Shown here: positions 11,080 through 22,357 of the stretch, piece by piece
How positions within the stretch are numbered: the first letter of the stretch is position 1
Layout: each line of letters begins with the position of its first letter
Notes under the pieces: model-generated
The model's input: the letters and a program-made list of their open reading frames with translations, nothing else
What the model was told of the DNA's origin: nothing
The model's database searches: none
NCBI RefSeq assembly: GCF_001949145.1
Contig: NW_019091423.1
Coordinates: 1,150,724 to 1,207,414 of the forward strand
Direction: 5' to 3'
DNA from: Acanthaster planci
Taxonomy: Eukaryota; Echinodermata; Asteroidea; Valvatida; Acanthasteridae
DNA length: 56,691 nucleotides
Program-made: the position numbers and the translations under genes

Positions 11080-11300
11080 GTAAAAGGTGTTAACATTTTC
11101 CCATTTATGAAAAAGTGTGAATTTTTTTCCCACCTGGGAAAAGTTTTCCCACTGTGAAAAACAGGTGTGAAAATTTTTCCCACCTGTGAAAAAAGGATGA
11201 ACATTTTTTCCACTGCGGGGAAAATTTTTCACAATTTGTGAAATGAACATTTATTTTCTCAGATGGGAAAAAGAGGGAAAAATTTTCCCACTTTTGAGGT
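11080..11300. repeat. Degenerate repeat with GTGAAAA / TTTTCCCACC hairpin units
   Basis: About 220 bp of imperfect units such as GTGAAAATTTTTCCCACC, in which A-rich and T-rich arms alternate and can pair locally (for example TTTTTCCCACCTGGGAAAA). It begins next to GTTAACATTTTCCC and ends at GAGGTTAACTTTCAAGTG. Related in motif to the blocks at 10005-10220 and 22112-22357. It lies 46 nt past the E9 donor. Confidence 0.7.
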
Positions 11301-11345
11301 TAACTTTCAAGTGCACTGTACTGTATCTCTTATTAATCCACTTAC

Positions 11346-11515
11346 CTTAGATGATCCACCAGGTTCTGGCCTTCACTGATGGTATTGACTGAGGCGTCAA
11401 TGGTAATGTCCCTCTGATGCTCAAATTTGGCCAAGTCTTCTTCGGCCTCCTCTACCAGCTCTGATGTCTCCTCTGTGCTCAAACTTTCCTGTAGTTCCTT
11501 ATACCACGCTGTTAG
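11346..11515 (-). CDS. TRIO: Trio exon E9: spectrin repeat 5, first half
   Basis: 170 nt, enters in phase 0 (CTATAG|CTA ACA) and leaves with two bases of an Arg codon (CTA AG|GTAAG). Reads LTAWYKELQESLSTEETSEL, VEEAEEDLAKFEHQRDITID and ASVNTISEGQNLVDHL-R. TRIO has LWTWLEELQKELLDDVYAES, VEAVQDLIKRFGQQQQTTLQ and VTVNVIKEGEDLIQQLR. It spans helix A and most of helix B. The phase-2 junction matches E10. Confidence 0.94.
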
Positions 11516-14069
11516 CTATAGAAAAAAACCAAATCAGAGCATCAAGGATCAGGTGGAGAGATAAGATGAAAAGGGTTGGCAGGGTTTGACTTCTTGGATT
11601 AAACTGGTGCTTCAGAATGATTCACCTGACTAGTATCCCTCCAGCACTAGGAACTAGACACAGATGGCAGCAATGTGTTCAGGGCTCAGTATGTCTCAAA
11701 AAAACAAATCTCCATCCACTCAAAGCCTGCTTTTTAATCCTCCAGATATTACTCTACCTACTAGAATATGTCACACTTTTACTGCTTACCAGGCAAAGAT
11801 GCATATCAAAAACAGATTACAACTACTGAGAAATCATTATCAAAATTAAAAAATTACGATAGAACTCACAGATTTAACATCACATTTGGGAATTCCAATG
11901 CAAGCTGTGCTTCACAGCTACATGTACATGTGCATGTACATGCAATCCAGGATGTTTATAGGATAATTGTCCATAAACTACGTCACGACTAGACCATTTC
12001 ATCAATCAGATCCTAGACCAATTCAATCACATCTCAATCGGACAATGATGCTTTTTCCAATTGTAGGTATATCACCATACCTAAAAGGCCTGGCAAATAG
12101 CCATTCACAAGCTCTGTTACCAAGTCCTATTGTTACCTAGGTGGCAAAGTTACCAGTCTTTTGTCTACCAAGGTTATCTGAGTGCTTGCTGCTACAGAAT
12201 GCAGGAAGATTTGATGTTTTCATTTCCCTACGGACATCTATGGCTTTTGATTTTGAATAACAGAGGGGGCTGGAATGAGGTAAGTTAATAAGGCTTCTGC
12301 TCAATCTTGGGGTGTTTACTGTTTGTATTTGATCATCAGTTACGTCCATCACTGCCATTAGCTAGTTCGCAGAGCATTGCATTCCTGCCTGAGATGTCAT
12401 GTGACGTGTGTCATTGTGACAGCTTTATGAGACATTCTAATGGCTTTTTAAGTTTACTCTGCTATAATGACTGAACACCTTCCAATGGGCCTTGGGCAGA
12501 TGTGCCAGAAATTTTCTGTGTGATGGACTACCATATTCAGGTGGCATGGTACATGTACATGTATGTATGACGACAGAAGAGGGCTCACTTTTGATCAGGC
12601 CAGTGTTGAAATCTCCTTGAATAGCAGAGGAAAGTTTGAGAAGACAGGTAGAAGCTTTATGGAGTGGTTCTAAGAGGATTCTATGAACTGTAAAGCCTAT
12701 GTTCAACTTAGGCATCTTTGCAACACTTCCAACAACATGGAAATTCCTTGATATCCTGAAAAAAAAACATGGGAAAGGCTACCACCAATGTGTGCATACA
12801 TCACTTGGCCTTGCCAAATTGTGAACTGAAAGCTACAACCTTGAAACACCTAGACAGTTTGGTTGAGCAGGCTTGTGTGCAGACACCTAGACAGTTTGGT
12901 TGAGCAGGCTTGTGTGCAGACACAAGCTGAAGCTGTAGTAATGCCACAGATTGGATGCTGGGATTAAGCAGGATTATCTGAGATCAGATTTACCAACACG
13001 TTACAATTATGACAATAAGGAACAAGTACTGGATATTATAGATATACGCAATATAGCAGGATCCCCCCTTGCCCCAAAGGAAAATTTAAACCAAAGCTGA
13101 AACAAAATCCAGCCAAATACACTTAAGGATGTTTTTCTTTGTGTGTGTCGTCTTAGCGACAGTTACACCAAGTAGGCAGGAACCTTTGGGGGGGGGGTTA
13201 AGAATGAATTCAAGCCCAATCCATACAGAAATGACAAAGGCCTAGTCACACTGTTCCTCTAGGGAATGTACATGTGTATGTAAATGTCTGACACTAGGGG
13301 GCGCTACTGTAGAAGCAACAATATGCATGCCAGCATAGAACCAAGCTGAAGTAAAGACACCCTTATCCCCTGTGGTGGTGAAGTAAATGTCTGAGTTATA
13401 TTTAGGAGGAAGTGGGTTGATAAATGAATGGCAAATTGCTGGGTTGTTATGAACAGCATCAGAATTTCTCAGGAAAATGTCAAATGGGCTCCTGGTAAAT
13501 GTTTTGTCGGTAATGGGGTAATACTTCCTTTTATGTTGTCAAATTCTGACAACTGACTGTGGGCATTAATGTCTACATTGTATGTCTGATCCTTCTGTGA
13601 TATGTACATGTATGTTCACGACTGGTTAACAGAGATTCAGGTACAGATTACGGCTTTGGGATCTTAAATGAATCCTTTTTATTTCGTCAATGATCTTTTC
13701 CTACTGTCTAGTTTGCTTGTTATTGCATCAGGGCAACAATTTTCCACGATTGTTTCCTTCACACCCATTTCCAATTTATTGTGACTCTGAGGATGGATTT
13801 GAATTTCTAGGCTACAGCTGGGAAAATGCATACAAAATCAACAGTCCCTGCTTTGAAATCTGACTTCATGGTCAAGTAACGGCCTCCCAGCTTTTGTACT
13901 GGTTGCTATACATGTACTAGCCAGCAGTTATTCCTCCACTATGAGTCCTGTTAACCAAGCTCTTGAAGACACAGCATAGAGCATATCAAAATTAACTTGA
14001 CCTTACAAAAAAGTCATATCACTAGACATGCTTGCCATTAAGCAACATTATATGTCACACTGTTAAATA
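11516..14069. other. E8-E9 intron, upstream part
   Basis: Intronic sequence with TACATGTACATGT tracts at about 11920-11943 and 12548-12562, a 37-bp tandem duplication at 12846-12919 and a G10 run near 13190. No nested gene is recognised; the minus-strand frames at 12137-12358 and 12437-12715 carry no domain. Confidence 0.5.
12846..12919. repeat. Perfect 2 x 37-bp tandem duplication
   Basis: The unit beginning ACACCTAGACAGTTTGG occurs at 12846-12882 and again at 12883-12919 without a visible mismatch, so the duplication is recent or artefactual. Confidence 0.9.
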
Positions 14070-14300
14070 TAAAGTCAGGCAGCAAGGGTTTGAATCCCAC
14101 CACTGGCAAAGTGGATTGGATTTTTAGTCCCTACCTGATTCGATGGGTTATTCCAGGAATACTTATCCAGGTTTTCCTCCCAACTCTAAAACTGAACATT
14201 TTTTCAAGGTCTTCTTCATTGGCACTTTATAATCATCCTGTAATTGGCACTTAATGCTGTCTTGCATGATTAGAAATAAAATAAATCCAAAAGAAAAAAG
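14070..14300 (+). mobile_element. tRNA-derived SINE-like element, copy 1
   Basis: Contains an RNA polymerase III B-box-like motif GGTTTGAATCCC at 14087-14098, then a core with GGTTTTCCTCCCAACTCTAAA at 14170-14190, and an A-rich 3' end (AAATAAAATAAATCC). The core matches the reverse complement of 51724-51747 at 23 of 24 positions, and the segment GGATTGG-TTTT-GTCCC also matches, so the two are members of one family. No clear A box is seen, so the 5' end may be truncated. It ends about 70 bp past the E8 donor. Confidence 0.65.
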
Positions 14301-14371
14301 AAATGGAATTATCACACTCCTGGGAGAGCTTGGTGCATAATTCCTTCCTACAAATCAGAACGACTTCTCAC

Positions 14372-14563
14372 CTCTTTTGCATGTGTGTGGAAGGAAACGG
14401 ACATATCAAGCAACTGCTTTCGACATTCTGTCCGTGTGATGAAGTCACGGACTTTCTCTTCCAGTACCCTAGCCACTTGGTAGATTTCTTCGGGATTACA
14501 CTCTCCTGTCTGGGCTAGCTGGCCTGCGTTGGCTAACAGGCGATCCGCATTGGTAAAGGTGTT
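14372..14563 (-). CDS. TRIO: Trio exon E8: spectrin repeat 4, second half
   Basis: 192 nt, 64 codons, phase 0 at both ends (CTACAG|AAC ACC and AAA GAG|GTGAG). Reads NTFTNADRLLANAGQLAQTG, ECNPEEIYQVARVLEEKVRD and ends QLLDMSVSFHTHAKE. TRIO has NTYTNADKLLEAAEQLAQTG, ECDPEEIYQAAHQLEDRIQD and ILLDMSVSFHTHVKE. The frame joins directly to E7 with no missing residues, which proves that the 34-kb gap is one intron and not an assembly of skipped exons. A plus-strand open frame at 14303-14518 is its antisense shadow. Confidence 0.97.
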
Positions 14564-14995
14564 CTGTAGAAAAAAGACAAATGAAAACAGGTAAACTGTT
14601 AGTGAGAAGAAAGAGACTGAAGTGTCAGTAACGGTGATGCCAACTCAGCAACTGACCGGGAGATAGTATATATTACTCACAGCTACATGAACACGTACAG
14701 ACATGTACAAAACCTGAACAAGACTCCTTGATTTACATCTCAACAGAAATGCAAACCAACAGAGACTTTCCGCATAAAGTTCAAAAGCTCAAGTCAAAGC
14801 AGCAGGTTGTATTTATCATGAATACAAGGAACCTACATTTGTAATGACAAATGAAATGGTACAAGTTCACGTATCTTAATTCCGTCTTCCTAAATTTTCA
14901 CCATTTTTCACAAAGAAAATTTTCAAGCTAACCCATCTTGTAACTCTGTGTTCCTTACTCCATCTGGCTTCTGAATGATGCAAAGATACAGAGTT

Positions 14996-15175
14996 CTAAA
15001 ATTTGTTGTTGGGGTGTCGGGTTGTTTGTTATGCTGTTACCTAATGACAATTATTTGTAATGATGTATAACCTCACCGGTAAATGAGGTCCTTTGTAATG
15101 TTGTTTAATTTTCTCTTCATATTTGTTTGTGCTGTTGTACTTCATGTAATTGGAAAATAAATTGAATTGAATTAA
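14996..15175 (+). mobile_element. LINE-like 3' end fragment with TTGAA tail
   Basis: Ends in GGAAAATAAATTGAATTGAA, a polyadenylation-like AATAAA followed by short TTGAA repeats, as seen at the 3' ends of several non-LTR retrotransposons in marine invertebrates. No reverse transcriptase frame precedes it, so at most this is a 5'-truncated copy. The left boundary is approximate. Confidence 0.4.
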
Positions 15176-18059
15176 CAACTGACGGTAAGAAAAAGTCTAC
15201 ATTTCATTCATAAATTTTTTTTCAGTTCTCACCTAGTCCTAACCCTAAAAAAATAAGAGAAAAACAAATTAATCGGTTATTGCAAAAAATTGAGAATCAA
15301 CCGAAAATCAGTTTAAACTCCTCAAAAAAACCAAATATAATAGGCTTGGATGACCCAACTCAAAATTGTTTCCTTGAAATCAGCTAAATCAGCATAAATT
15401 ACACAATTTACATATTGATACTGGCACGACTATCATCAAATACCAACAGCTGTCATTCCATTCCAACTTCATTACAGAAGAGTGAGCCACATGTCCAGGC
15501 ACCCAACCAAGCCCAGGCTGCAGAAAGAGAGAAAAAATCTGGCCCAGATCTAAAGCAGACCTTGCTCCTAATAAAAACCACACTGGCTAAGCTTGGTCAT
15601 ACCATGAATACTGCAGAGAGCTGATATTGAATTAGACACTTAAAGAGTGTAAACGAATAAACCACAGGGACAGACTCTCATTACAAGTCAGATTACTTCT
15701 AAGCACACATGTAAATGACATCTCATTGGCATGTGCATGTATTCATTACTGTCAAATTCTATCACCAAGTTTTAGATAGAAATGTCAGAAAGGAGAATCA
15801 GTTCTGGAATGGTCAAGAAATCATGCAAGTTTTACTCTTCTTGATTGTGCAAAAATATTGCTATGCTTTTGTTTGTTCTCCTGGAGTTGTTTGTGTACAC
15901 TGGTTAAAAAAAACCATCGTAATCACAGGCCAGCCATCCAGTAGTGGAGGTTAAGATAATAAGAGTGATGTCATTCTGTGGACATTCCTGACATTCAAAT
16001 ATCAGAATGGCAAAATGGTGGTTGAATAAAAGCATGCTGACAGACAAACTCCCCTATTAATCTTTACACAGGTCTGATTGTTCAAAGCTGTTCATTTACA
16101 TGTATTCCATTTTCAGTTACTGCAAGAGTCAACGCAGGTTTTACACGTACCTAAAACTGAAAGCAGCAACGTTGACTGCTTGTCCCACATTTCTTTCCTC
16201 CCACACAGATAGTCTCTTCACCAGCAGTAGCACATTACACCTATACCTTAGAGGCATGCAGTACATTCACCTTCTACCCAGGTCCAAATGAGGATAAATA
16301 AGTCACTTAACCGGTCTTGACTACCTTTTGCATACACAAACATTTTTCTACTGCTGTGAGCTTATGAGTGGTTCTGTGAAGTGACCGACTTTGGGTAATC
16401 TGGAAATCTGCATGTAATAGGGTTAATACACCGCCTTTGGACTATTTGATATAGAACAGGAGTATATTGCTCTGCTAAATAATATCCAAAGGCTAACTTC
16501 TTGTTTTCCTTTCCTCTAATTCGCGTGCCAGTTGATTGGTGTTTCACAACATACATGTACGAAAAGGCATTTACTATACGTTTACAGTGACCATTCAGTG
16601 TGAGTTTTCACTATTCAATCCTACATGTACAATGTACATGTAGAAGCTCAGGAATGTTTCAGAAGCACTTGCAAATAACTTGAAGGCAAACAAATACTGC
16701 GGTAAATTTCAAGTTTCCCACGGCACTAAGATGAATAGGAGAGTAATTCCTACTAAACTGAAGGTCTTGAAAAGTTTCAGAGCCACAGGGTTTCCAAGAC
16801 AATGTCCACAAACAGAAAAACGGTTAGAAAAGCTCTGGAAAAACTATCAATTTCTGTACAAGCAGATCTCAGCATTTTAAGAACAAGAATCTCTGTAAGC
16901 AAACTGCTTTGTTTGCTTTCATACATTGTAAATCAGTAAACTGTTTAGGTAAGGAAATAGGTTTAATGTTGATTAATCAACGGGGATTGTGCACAAAATA
17001 TGTCTCAGTTGAGTCTTTGCAGATCTTGAATTATGTGCAAGACTAAGGCTCGAATTTAATAAAAGTGTTGATACGAATCTGCAACTGCAAGTTCTCTCGT
17101 CAGCTTAAAGGTTTCACAATCACCAAGATCAAATTTTAAGCCTTGACAAGGTTTGAACCACATGATTTATTCCATCCAGACAAACATACATAACTAGGCC
17201 ATCAATTATCACCAACCAGTTCAAAAGATAGTTTACCATCTGATGTCTCTGAACTTCAGGATTCCTGCACTCTCTCTGACCGCCCCACCCACCAGCAGAC
17301 ACAATCTTGGTACCTTCCCTGATGCTGGTTTATTCAAAACCTGCTGTGAGTATCAGTCACATTACACTCTAACAATCCAAGGATATCACAGTAGAGCATT
17401 GGCCTCTCTTTGCTGGCCCAGTACTCAAAACTTTAAAGGGTCTGTTCACTGCAACTATTTCACTACAACATTAAGTTTATTTCCACTTTTGTTTTGCTAC
17501 ATGCCATTCAATCGGTAAACTCTACGTACTCACTACTCAAGTGCCTGTTTGATTTTTATGCTAATGCAAATTTGCATGAGCAGAACTGTGAAGCCATCCT
17601 TAGGAGAAACCATCAAAGTTGTACTGATTTCTGCACTAAAACTGACTGAAGTTTGAACGATTTTGCTGTTTTTTTTTGTTGTTGTTGTGTAAGTACTGGT
17701 ACATTGCAATTAACCAATGAGCAACCCTTTCTTGAAAATGCTTCAAATGAGCAAATTTCAGGTTCACACTTTTAACAGAAAATCATGAAAACTGAACCGT
17801 GTCTTCCATGATTGACATTACTGCATGGGTCCAGAAGAGAGTACATGTAGCGTACTTCTCAATTCACATAACCCCAAAATGATGTGAAATGTGTTTCATA
17901 CATTGAAAAGTTAAAGATGCAGGAAAGAAAGTCTAGGAACAATTCATCTCATGGGTCCTTTGAGGTACACACTCCAACAGCTATGGATTGGATATCCTCT
18001 AGAATGTTTATACTGGCTTTTTGAGTCAGCTTCCGTTCTTGGAAATGACAAATATCAAG

Positions 18060-18275
18060 ACTCATATAATGCAGAGGCAGATCCAGCAATCGCAAGGGAG
18101 GGGAGGGGGTCTGAAATTTACAAAATGGAGTGCCCTGAATGGAGATGAGCCTGAATATGTGGGCACATCTTTCATGAGAATGTCTGGTTTTAAAGTTATT
18201 AAACAAAAGTTGAGGGTGAATGAAAAAGTCCAGAAAAAGGGCAAATTTGCCTCTCTAAATGGGGGGGGGTTGCAC
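18060..18275. repeat. Possible dispersed repeat with G-rich runs
   Basis: The stretch starting GAGGCAGATCCAGCAATCGC, with GGGAGGGGAGGGGG near 18097-18110 and a G9 run near 18260, resembles dispersed repeats common in animal genomes (GGCAGATCCAG-type start). No TIR or target duplication was identified; boundaries are guesses. Confidence 0.25.
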
Positions 18276-20820
18276 ACCTGTCCCAAGCATTCATTTTCAG
18301 TCAAACAGCAACTCAATAAATGGATTAACTGTCGTTGATAATGAAAATTTACCAGTAGATTTCTAGTGGGTTCATCTGCATGCACTTTTTCTCTCTCTTA
18401 AGCCATCAGTTCAAGACTGATATGTTGACAAATACGAAAAAACATTGAAACGATTGCAATCATTGGAGGAGTACATGTATACTTTTTAAAATTTAATATT
18501 TCAATATCCATTCAAAAACGACTAAGATCCTTTTACAGAATATGGAACTGCTGTCTGGAGATGGACATCACAAGCATAAGTACGGCGTAAATGTTCATGT
18601 ACATGTACTTAACCAATATGACCAAATGAAAGATAGTGACTTGTCACTGAAATAAAAGGTCAGCCATCCAGAAATTTAAGACTTACAAAAATAAATAAAA
18701 AAATTAATTAAATTAAGAAAATTCACAGGAAAAGATCATCATGGAGGAACACATATCTTGATTCCTATGTACATGTATACTCAGCGGAATGACGTACACA
18801 CAGATGATGCGTAATGGAATTCACAGTGAAATCACACCTGCTTCATATTTGCCCTATAGGGGTAAAATGTGAAGAGAACTATTACTGAATAATACTTGAG
18901 TATCATCTTTATCTTATCAACTTGCTCAGGTGCTGTTTTCTCACGCTTCTTTAGTGATGTTCTAGATTTGTACATACAGCAGTCCTTCACTGTCGGTTGT
19001 GAAGATGCCATCAAAAGTTCTTGCTCACAGTCAATGACTCTATTGATTAGTTTGACAAGCCATGATAGCCAAAGCCAGTCTTGACTTTTTTAATATTAAA
19101 TTTGAGGTTTTCTTCCTATTACATGTTCCTTCAACCAAAAAATAGCCCACTCACAATTTGAGCATCATCAATTTGAATTAAGAATTGGAAGATTGACTTA
19201 ATGTGATTGATAAATCAGTGTAATGAGGTTTCAACTACAAAAATTTGGTTATTTGCCGCATTGCAAACTAGTTAAACTGAGTGGCATGAAAACGCATAGT
19301 AATTTCTTCATTTGTTTTTCTTCAAGTGCAGCTTCAGTAATTATTAGATACAATTTTTCTGGAACTTTATACTCCAATACAGAAACTATTTGACATCCAT
19401 TTTAAATGCATTAAAAAGTAAATTTTTCAAAACATTTAAAATTATCCACACTTTCCTGGACAACTGAGAAGACTGTTGTTGTGATGTCATCCAGGGAAGA
19501 CATAGTTCAGTGCATAGGTTTTTGGTTCCAAAATGTAAACTCAGAATTTACTCAATGAAAACATATCTGAGACAGCGTTGCTTTTTATTGCTCTATGTAT
19601 TTACATAACAATGAATCACCAAAGATGAGAATATTTAGGCCAGTAAAACTTACAAAAATGCAGGGGCTTCTGTGTACAAAATAATGAAACATTGAGGCAT
19701 ATCATTTCCTGGGATGACATCACAATTGTGTTCTCCAATATAAAAATACTTGTCAAAATAAAACGAATGACAGAAAAATACCCTTTGAATCAGTGAAACA
19801 AAAATTTAAAATGAGGTTAACTGAGACGTAAAAGTGCATTTGGGAGGTTTGTATTTTTAAAAAAAATGAATTTCAGCAATGTGTATTATAAAGGAATCAG
19901 ACGTTGTTGTATGTAAAAAATAAATCCTTACTGAATTACCATGAAAGCCACACTACCTATCAACTTCCATTACTACATGTACTTAATATCATTTTCACGA
20001 ATTGTCAACTGTTCTTTTTGTCCTCCAGGGTTTTGATATTCTCTAATAGGCTAGCAACATGAGAAATCCCCCTCTCCTAAGATGTTAAGAGTGCAGATAA
20101 TCCCCAGGCAGTTTCTTGTCAAGCAGCAAGCATTCTTAAGATGAACAGTGTGTACATGTATTTCATCTTGAGCAGAAGGAAATAGCCATAGGCCTTTGAC
20201 ATGCTATTCTAAGCAGGTCAAGACAGACAGGTCAGGTAATCCTAAAAATGTACCCAGACAACAATGTCTTAACCTGAGTGTAAATAGAAATTTATTCTCC
20301 ACAGATGAGTATGTGACAGACATCACGCACAATCAGCATTATGAGGCATTCAGGCTGAAAACAGCTCAGACATGTTGGCTAGGAAATGCATGAAATTGGC
20401 AAATCAAATGTCACTTTTATCTTGAAAATCAGCTGTAATCTCACTAGACCTTTAAGATGTGAGCTCGTACCAGAAGAAGCACTGATGCTAGCACAGAGTA
20501 ACAGCTTAATGGTTGGGCAGTTCTGTTGATCACATGCTTCAAAAGAACAAGGGATACATGCACATGTACATGTATGATGGAAATGTCTTCAACCTTTTCA
20601 TCTCTTAAGCTCCTTACAATGCTTGAGATTTGAATTTTTTCCTGGTGAAGGTGGCAAGTTAAATAGATAATGGGCTTGCAGACTTGTATGACACAGTACA
20701 TGACTTGGACTCAAGTCTGACTCGAGTTACATTTTTAATGACTCGGATTCGGGCTCTGTGGGTAGCATCATGTCAAATTTCTGTTGTGAGGTAACTCAAC
20801 ATTTCAGACAGTAGGCCTAG

Positions 20821-20865
20821 GCTTTGTCCATCATCAGTAGATTGCAGTCTGACGATGGACAGAGC
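20821..20865. other. 17-bp-stem hairpin
   Basis: Arms GCTTTGTCCATCATCAG (20821-20837) and CTGACGATGGACAGAGC (20849-20865) pair with one wobble and one mismatch around an 11-nt loop. Such stems occur in transposon ends. It is too short for a typical microRNA precursor. Confidence 0.55.
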
Positions 20866-22111
20866 ATGCTGTCCAAAACATTGAGTATCCTCTGATTCTT
20901 TTCAGAACCACATTTGTTCACAAAAGACATATTTTGCATGGTGCTACCACAAACCTACTACAAGGCTCACAAACAAATTCTTATGCCACAGGAAACTGGA
21001 AGTTGTTCGTGAGGTAACATGCGTCCTCGTCACAGGATGTAATGTATGAGAGAGAAAATGCTATTTTCAAGAGAAGTGTAAAGTTAAAATAAATTTATTT
21101 TAACCAAACAGCTTGTTTCAACAAATTGTAACGTGTCATTATTAACCATGTACAATGTATAGTCCTTTTTACTGATGACATTTTGACCATATGCAAAATT
21201 AAAAGGGCAGCAACATATTGGCAAACAGCTTTTTTCCCTATGTGTTCTAAATTTAGCTGTTCATTGTAGACAATAATCAATTTTATCAGTCAATGCTACA
21301 AATCAGCAGAGTGCCTATGTCCTGGTTAAAAGCCAGTCCATCTGCTCTCAACATGCCGTGGGCAGAAATTTCAAACTCAATGATGATAAAGCATCTGAGT
21401 AATAAATCCTGAAGCATTATGAAATCAAATCTTGCTGTAAGTGTGATTCAAAGCTGATGCCGTGTGCCAGGGCAATAGTGTTGCAAAAATCTGTCTGTGT
21501 GTGGACTCTTAGTGGACTTCATCAGGGTAGTTCATCAATAAGTGTCAAGCAAATGTCTGAGGGAAAGAGGACAAATTACTAATATTTGCTCCCATTTGCC
21601 ATAGGGTAGTTTTAACAGCTGGGCACATACAAAGAGAACTGTGTTTACGCCCAGGCTATTAATAATGGCTGTCACCATGCACCATCAAAACCGGGCAACT
21701 GCCTCCCTTCTTGGTGCAGGGGACCTGCATTGTGACCAAATTAGGCAATTTGTGGACAAGAATAGACAGGCAAATATTACACTGTTTACAATCTGTCAGC
21801 CTTCAAAACAATGCAGATGTTGTGCATATGTATTGCTTCAAACAACACAAATCTGACTCATTTCAGACACTCTCGCTGAAACTGTTGATACAGCCTTTTG
21901 CCTGGACCAGTAACTTGGAAGAATTATGGTATCACTTCTGCTCTCTGAAAACTCCCTCATCTTCTTATACATGAACTGCAATTTTGAAAACTTCTTTTTT
22001 AAGCAAAACTAAAACAGAGGGCAGAAATTTTGCATTTTAAAATTGTGGGATACTGTGAGAACTAGAGCATACACATACATGTATTTCATTGTGAATGAAA
22101 GCTAATTTGGG

Positions 22112-22357
22112 GTTAAGAAATCCTTTTCACACCTTTTCTCTTCCCAGGTACCGGTACATGTACACCTAGTTCATTTTCATAACACACAATGAAAAGCTTT
22201 TCCCCACTGCAAGGTAACATGTTCATACCTTTTCTCACAAGTAGGAAAATATCTTCTTGCCATATTGAACAAGAGGAAATCATTTCACACCTTTTGTGAA
22301 ATGCATGTGAACCTATTTTCTTTTCACAGAATTTTCATTCACATTGTTAACTGTCAC
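22112..22357. repeat. Degenerate TTTTCACACC repeat block
   Basis: Imperfect units built on CCTTTTCACACC, TTTTCTC and CATTTTGTGAAA, with internal palindromes, ending ACATTGTTAACTGTCACTTGC. Motif content and the GTTAAC...CACTTG edge resemble the blocks near 11080-11300 and 9950-10220. A TACCGGTACATGTAC palindrome run is embedded at 22149-22163. Confidence 0.55.

Noticed and set aside
14087-14098. B-box-like GGTTTGAATCCC as a true tRNA gene
   Set aside because: No acceptor stem or anticodon arm can be built, and the same motif plus core recurs in the copy at 51561-51910; it is a SINE.
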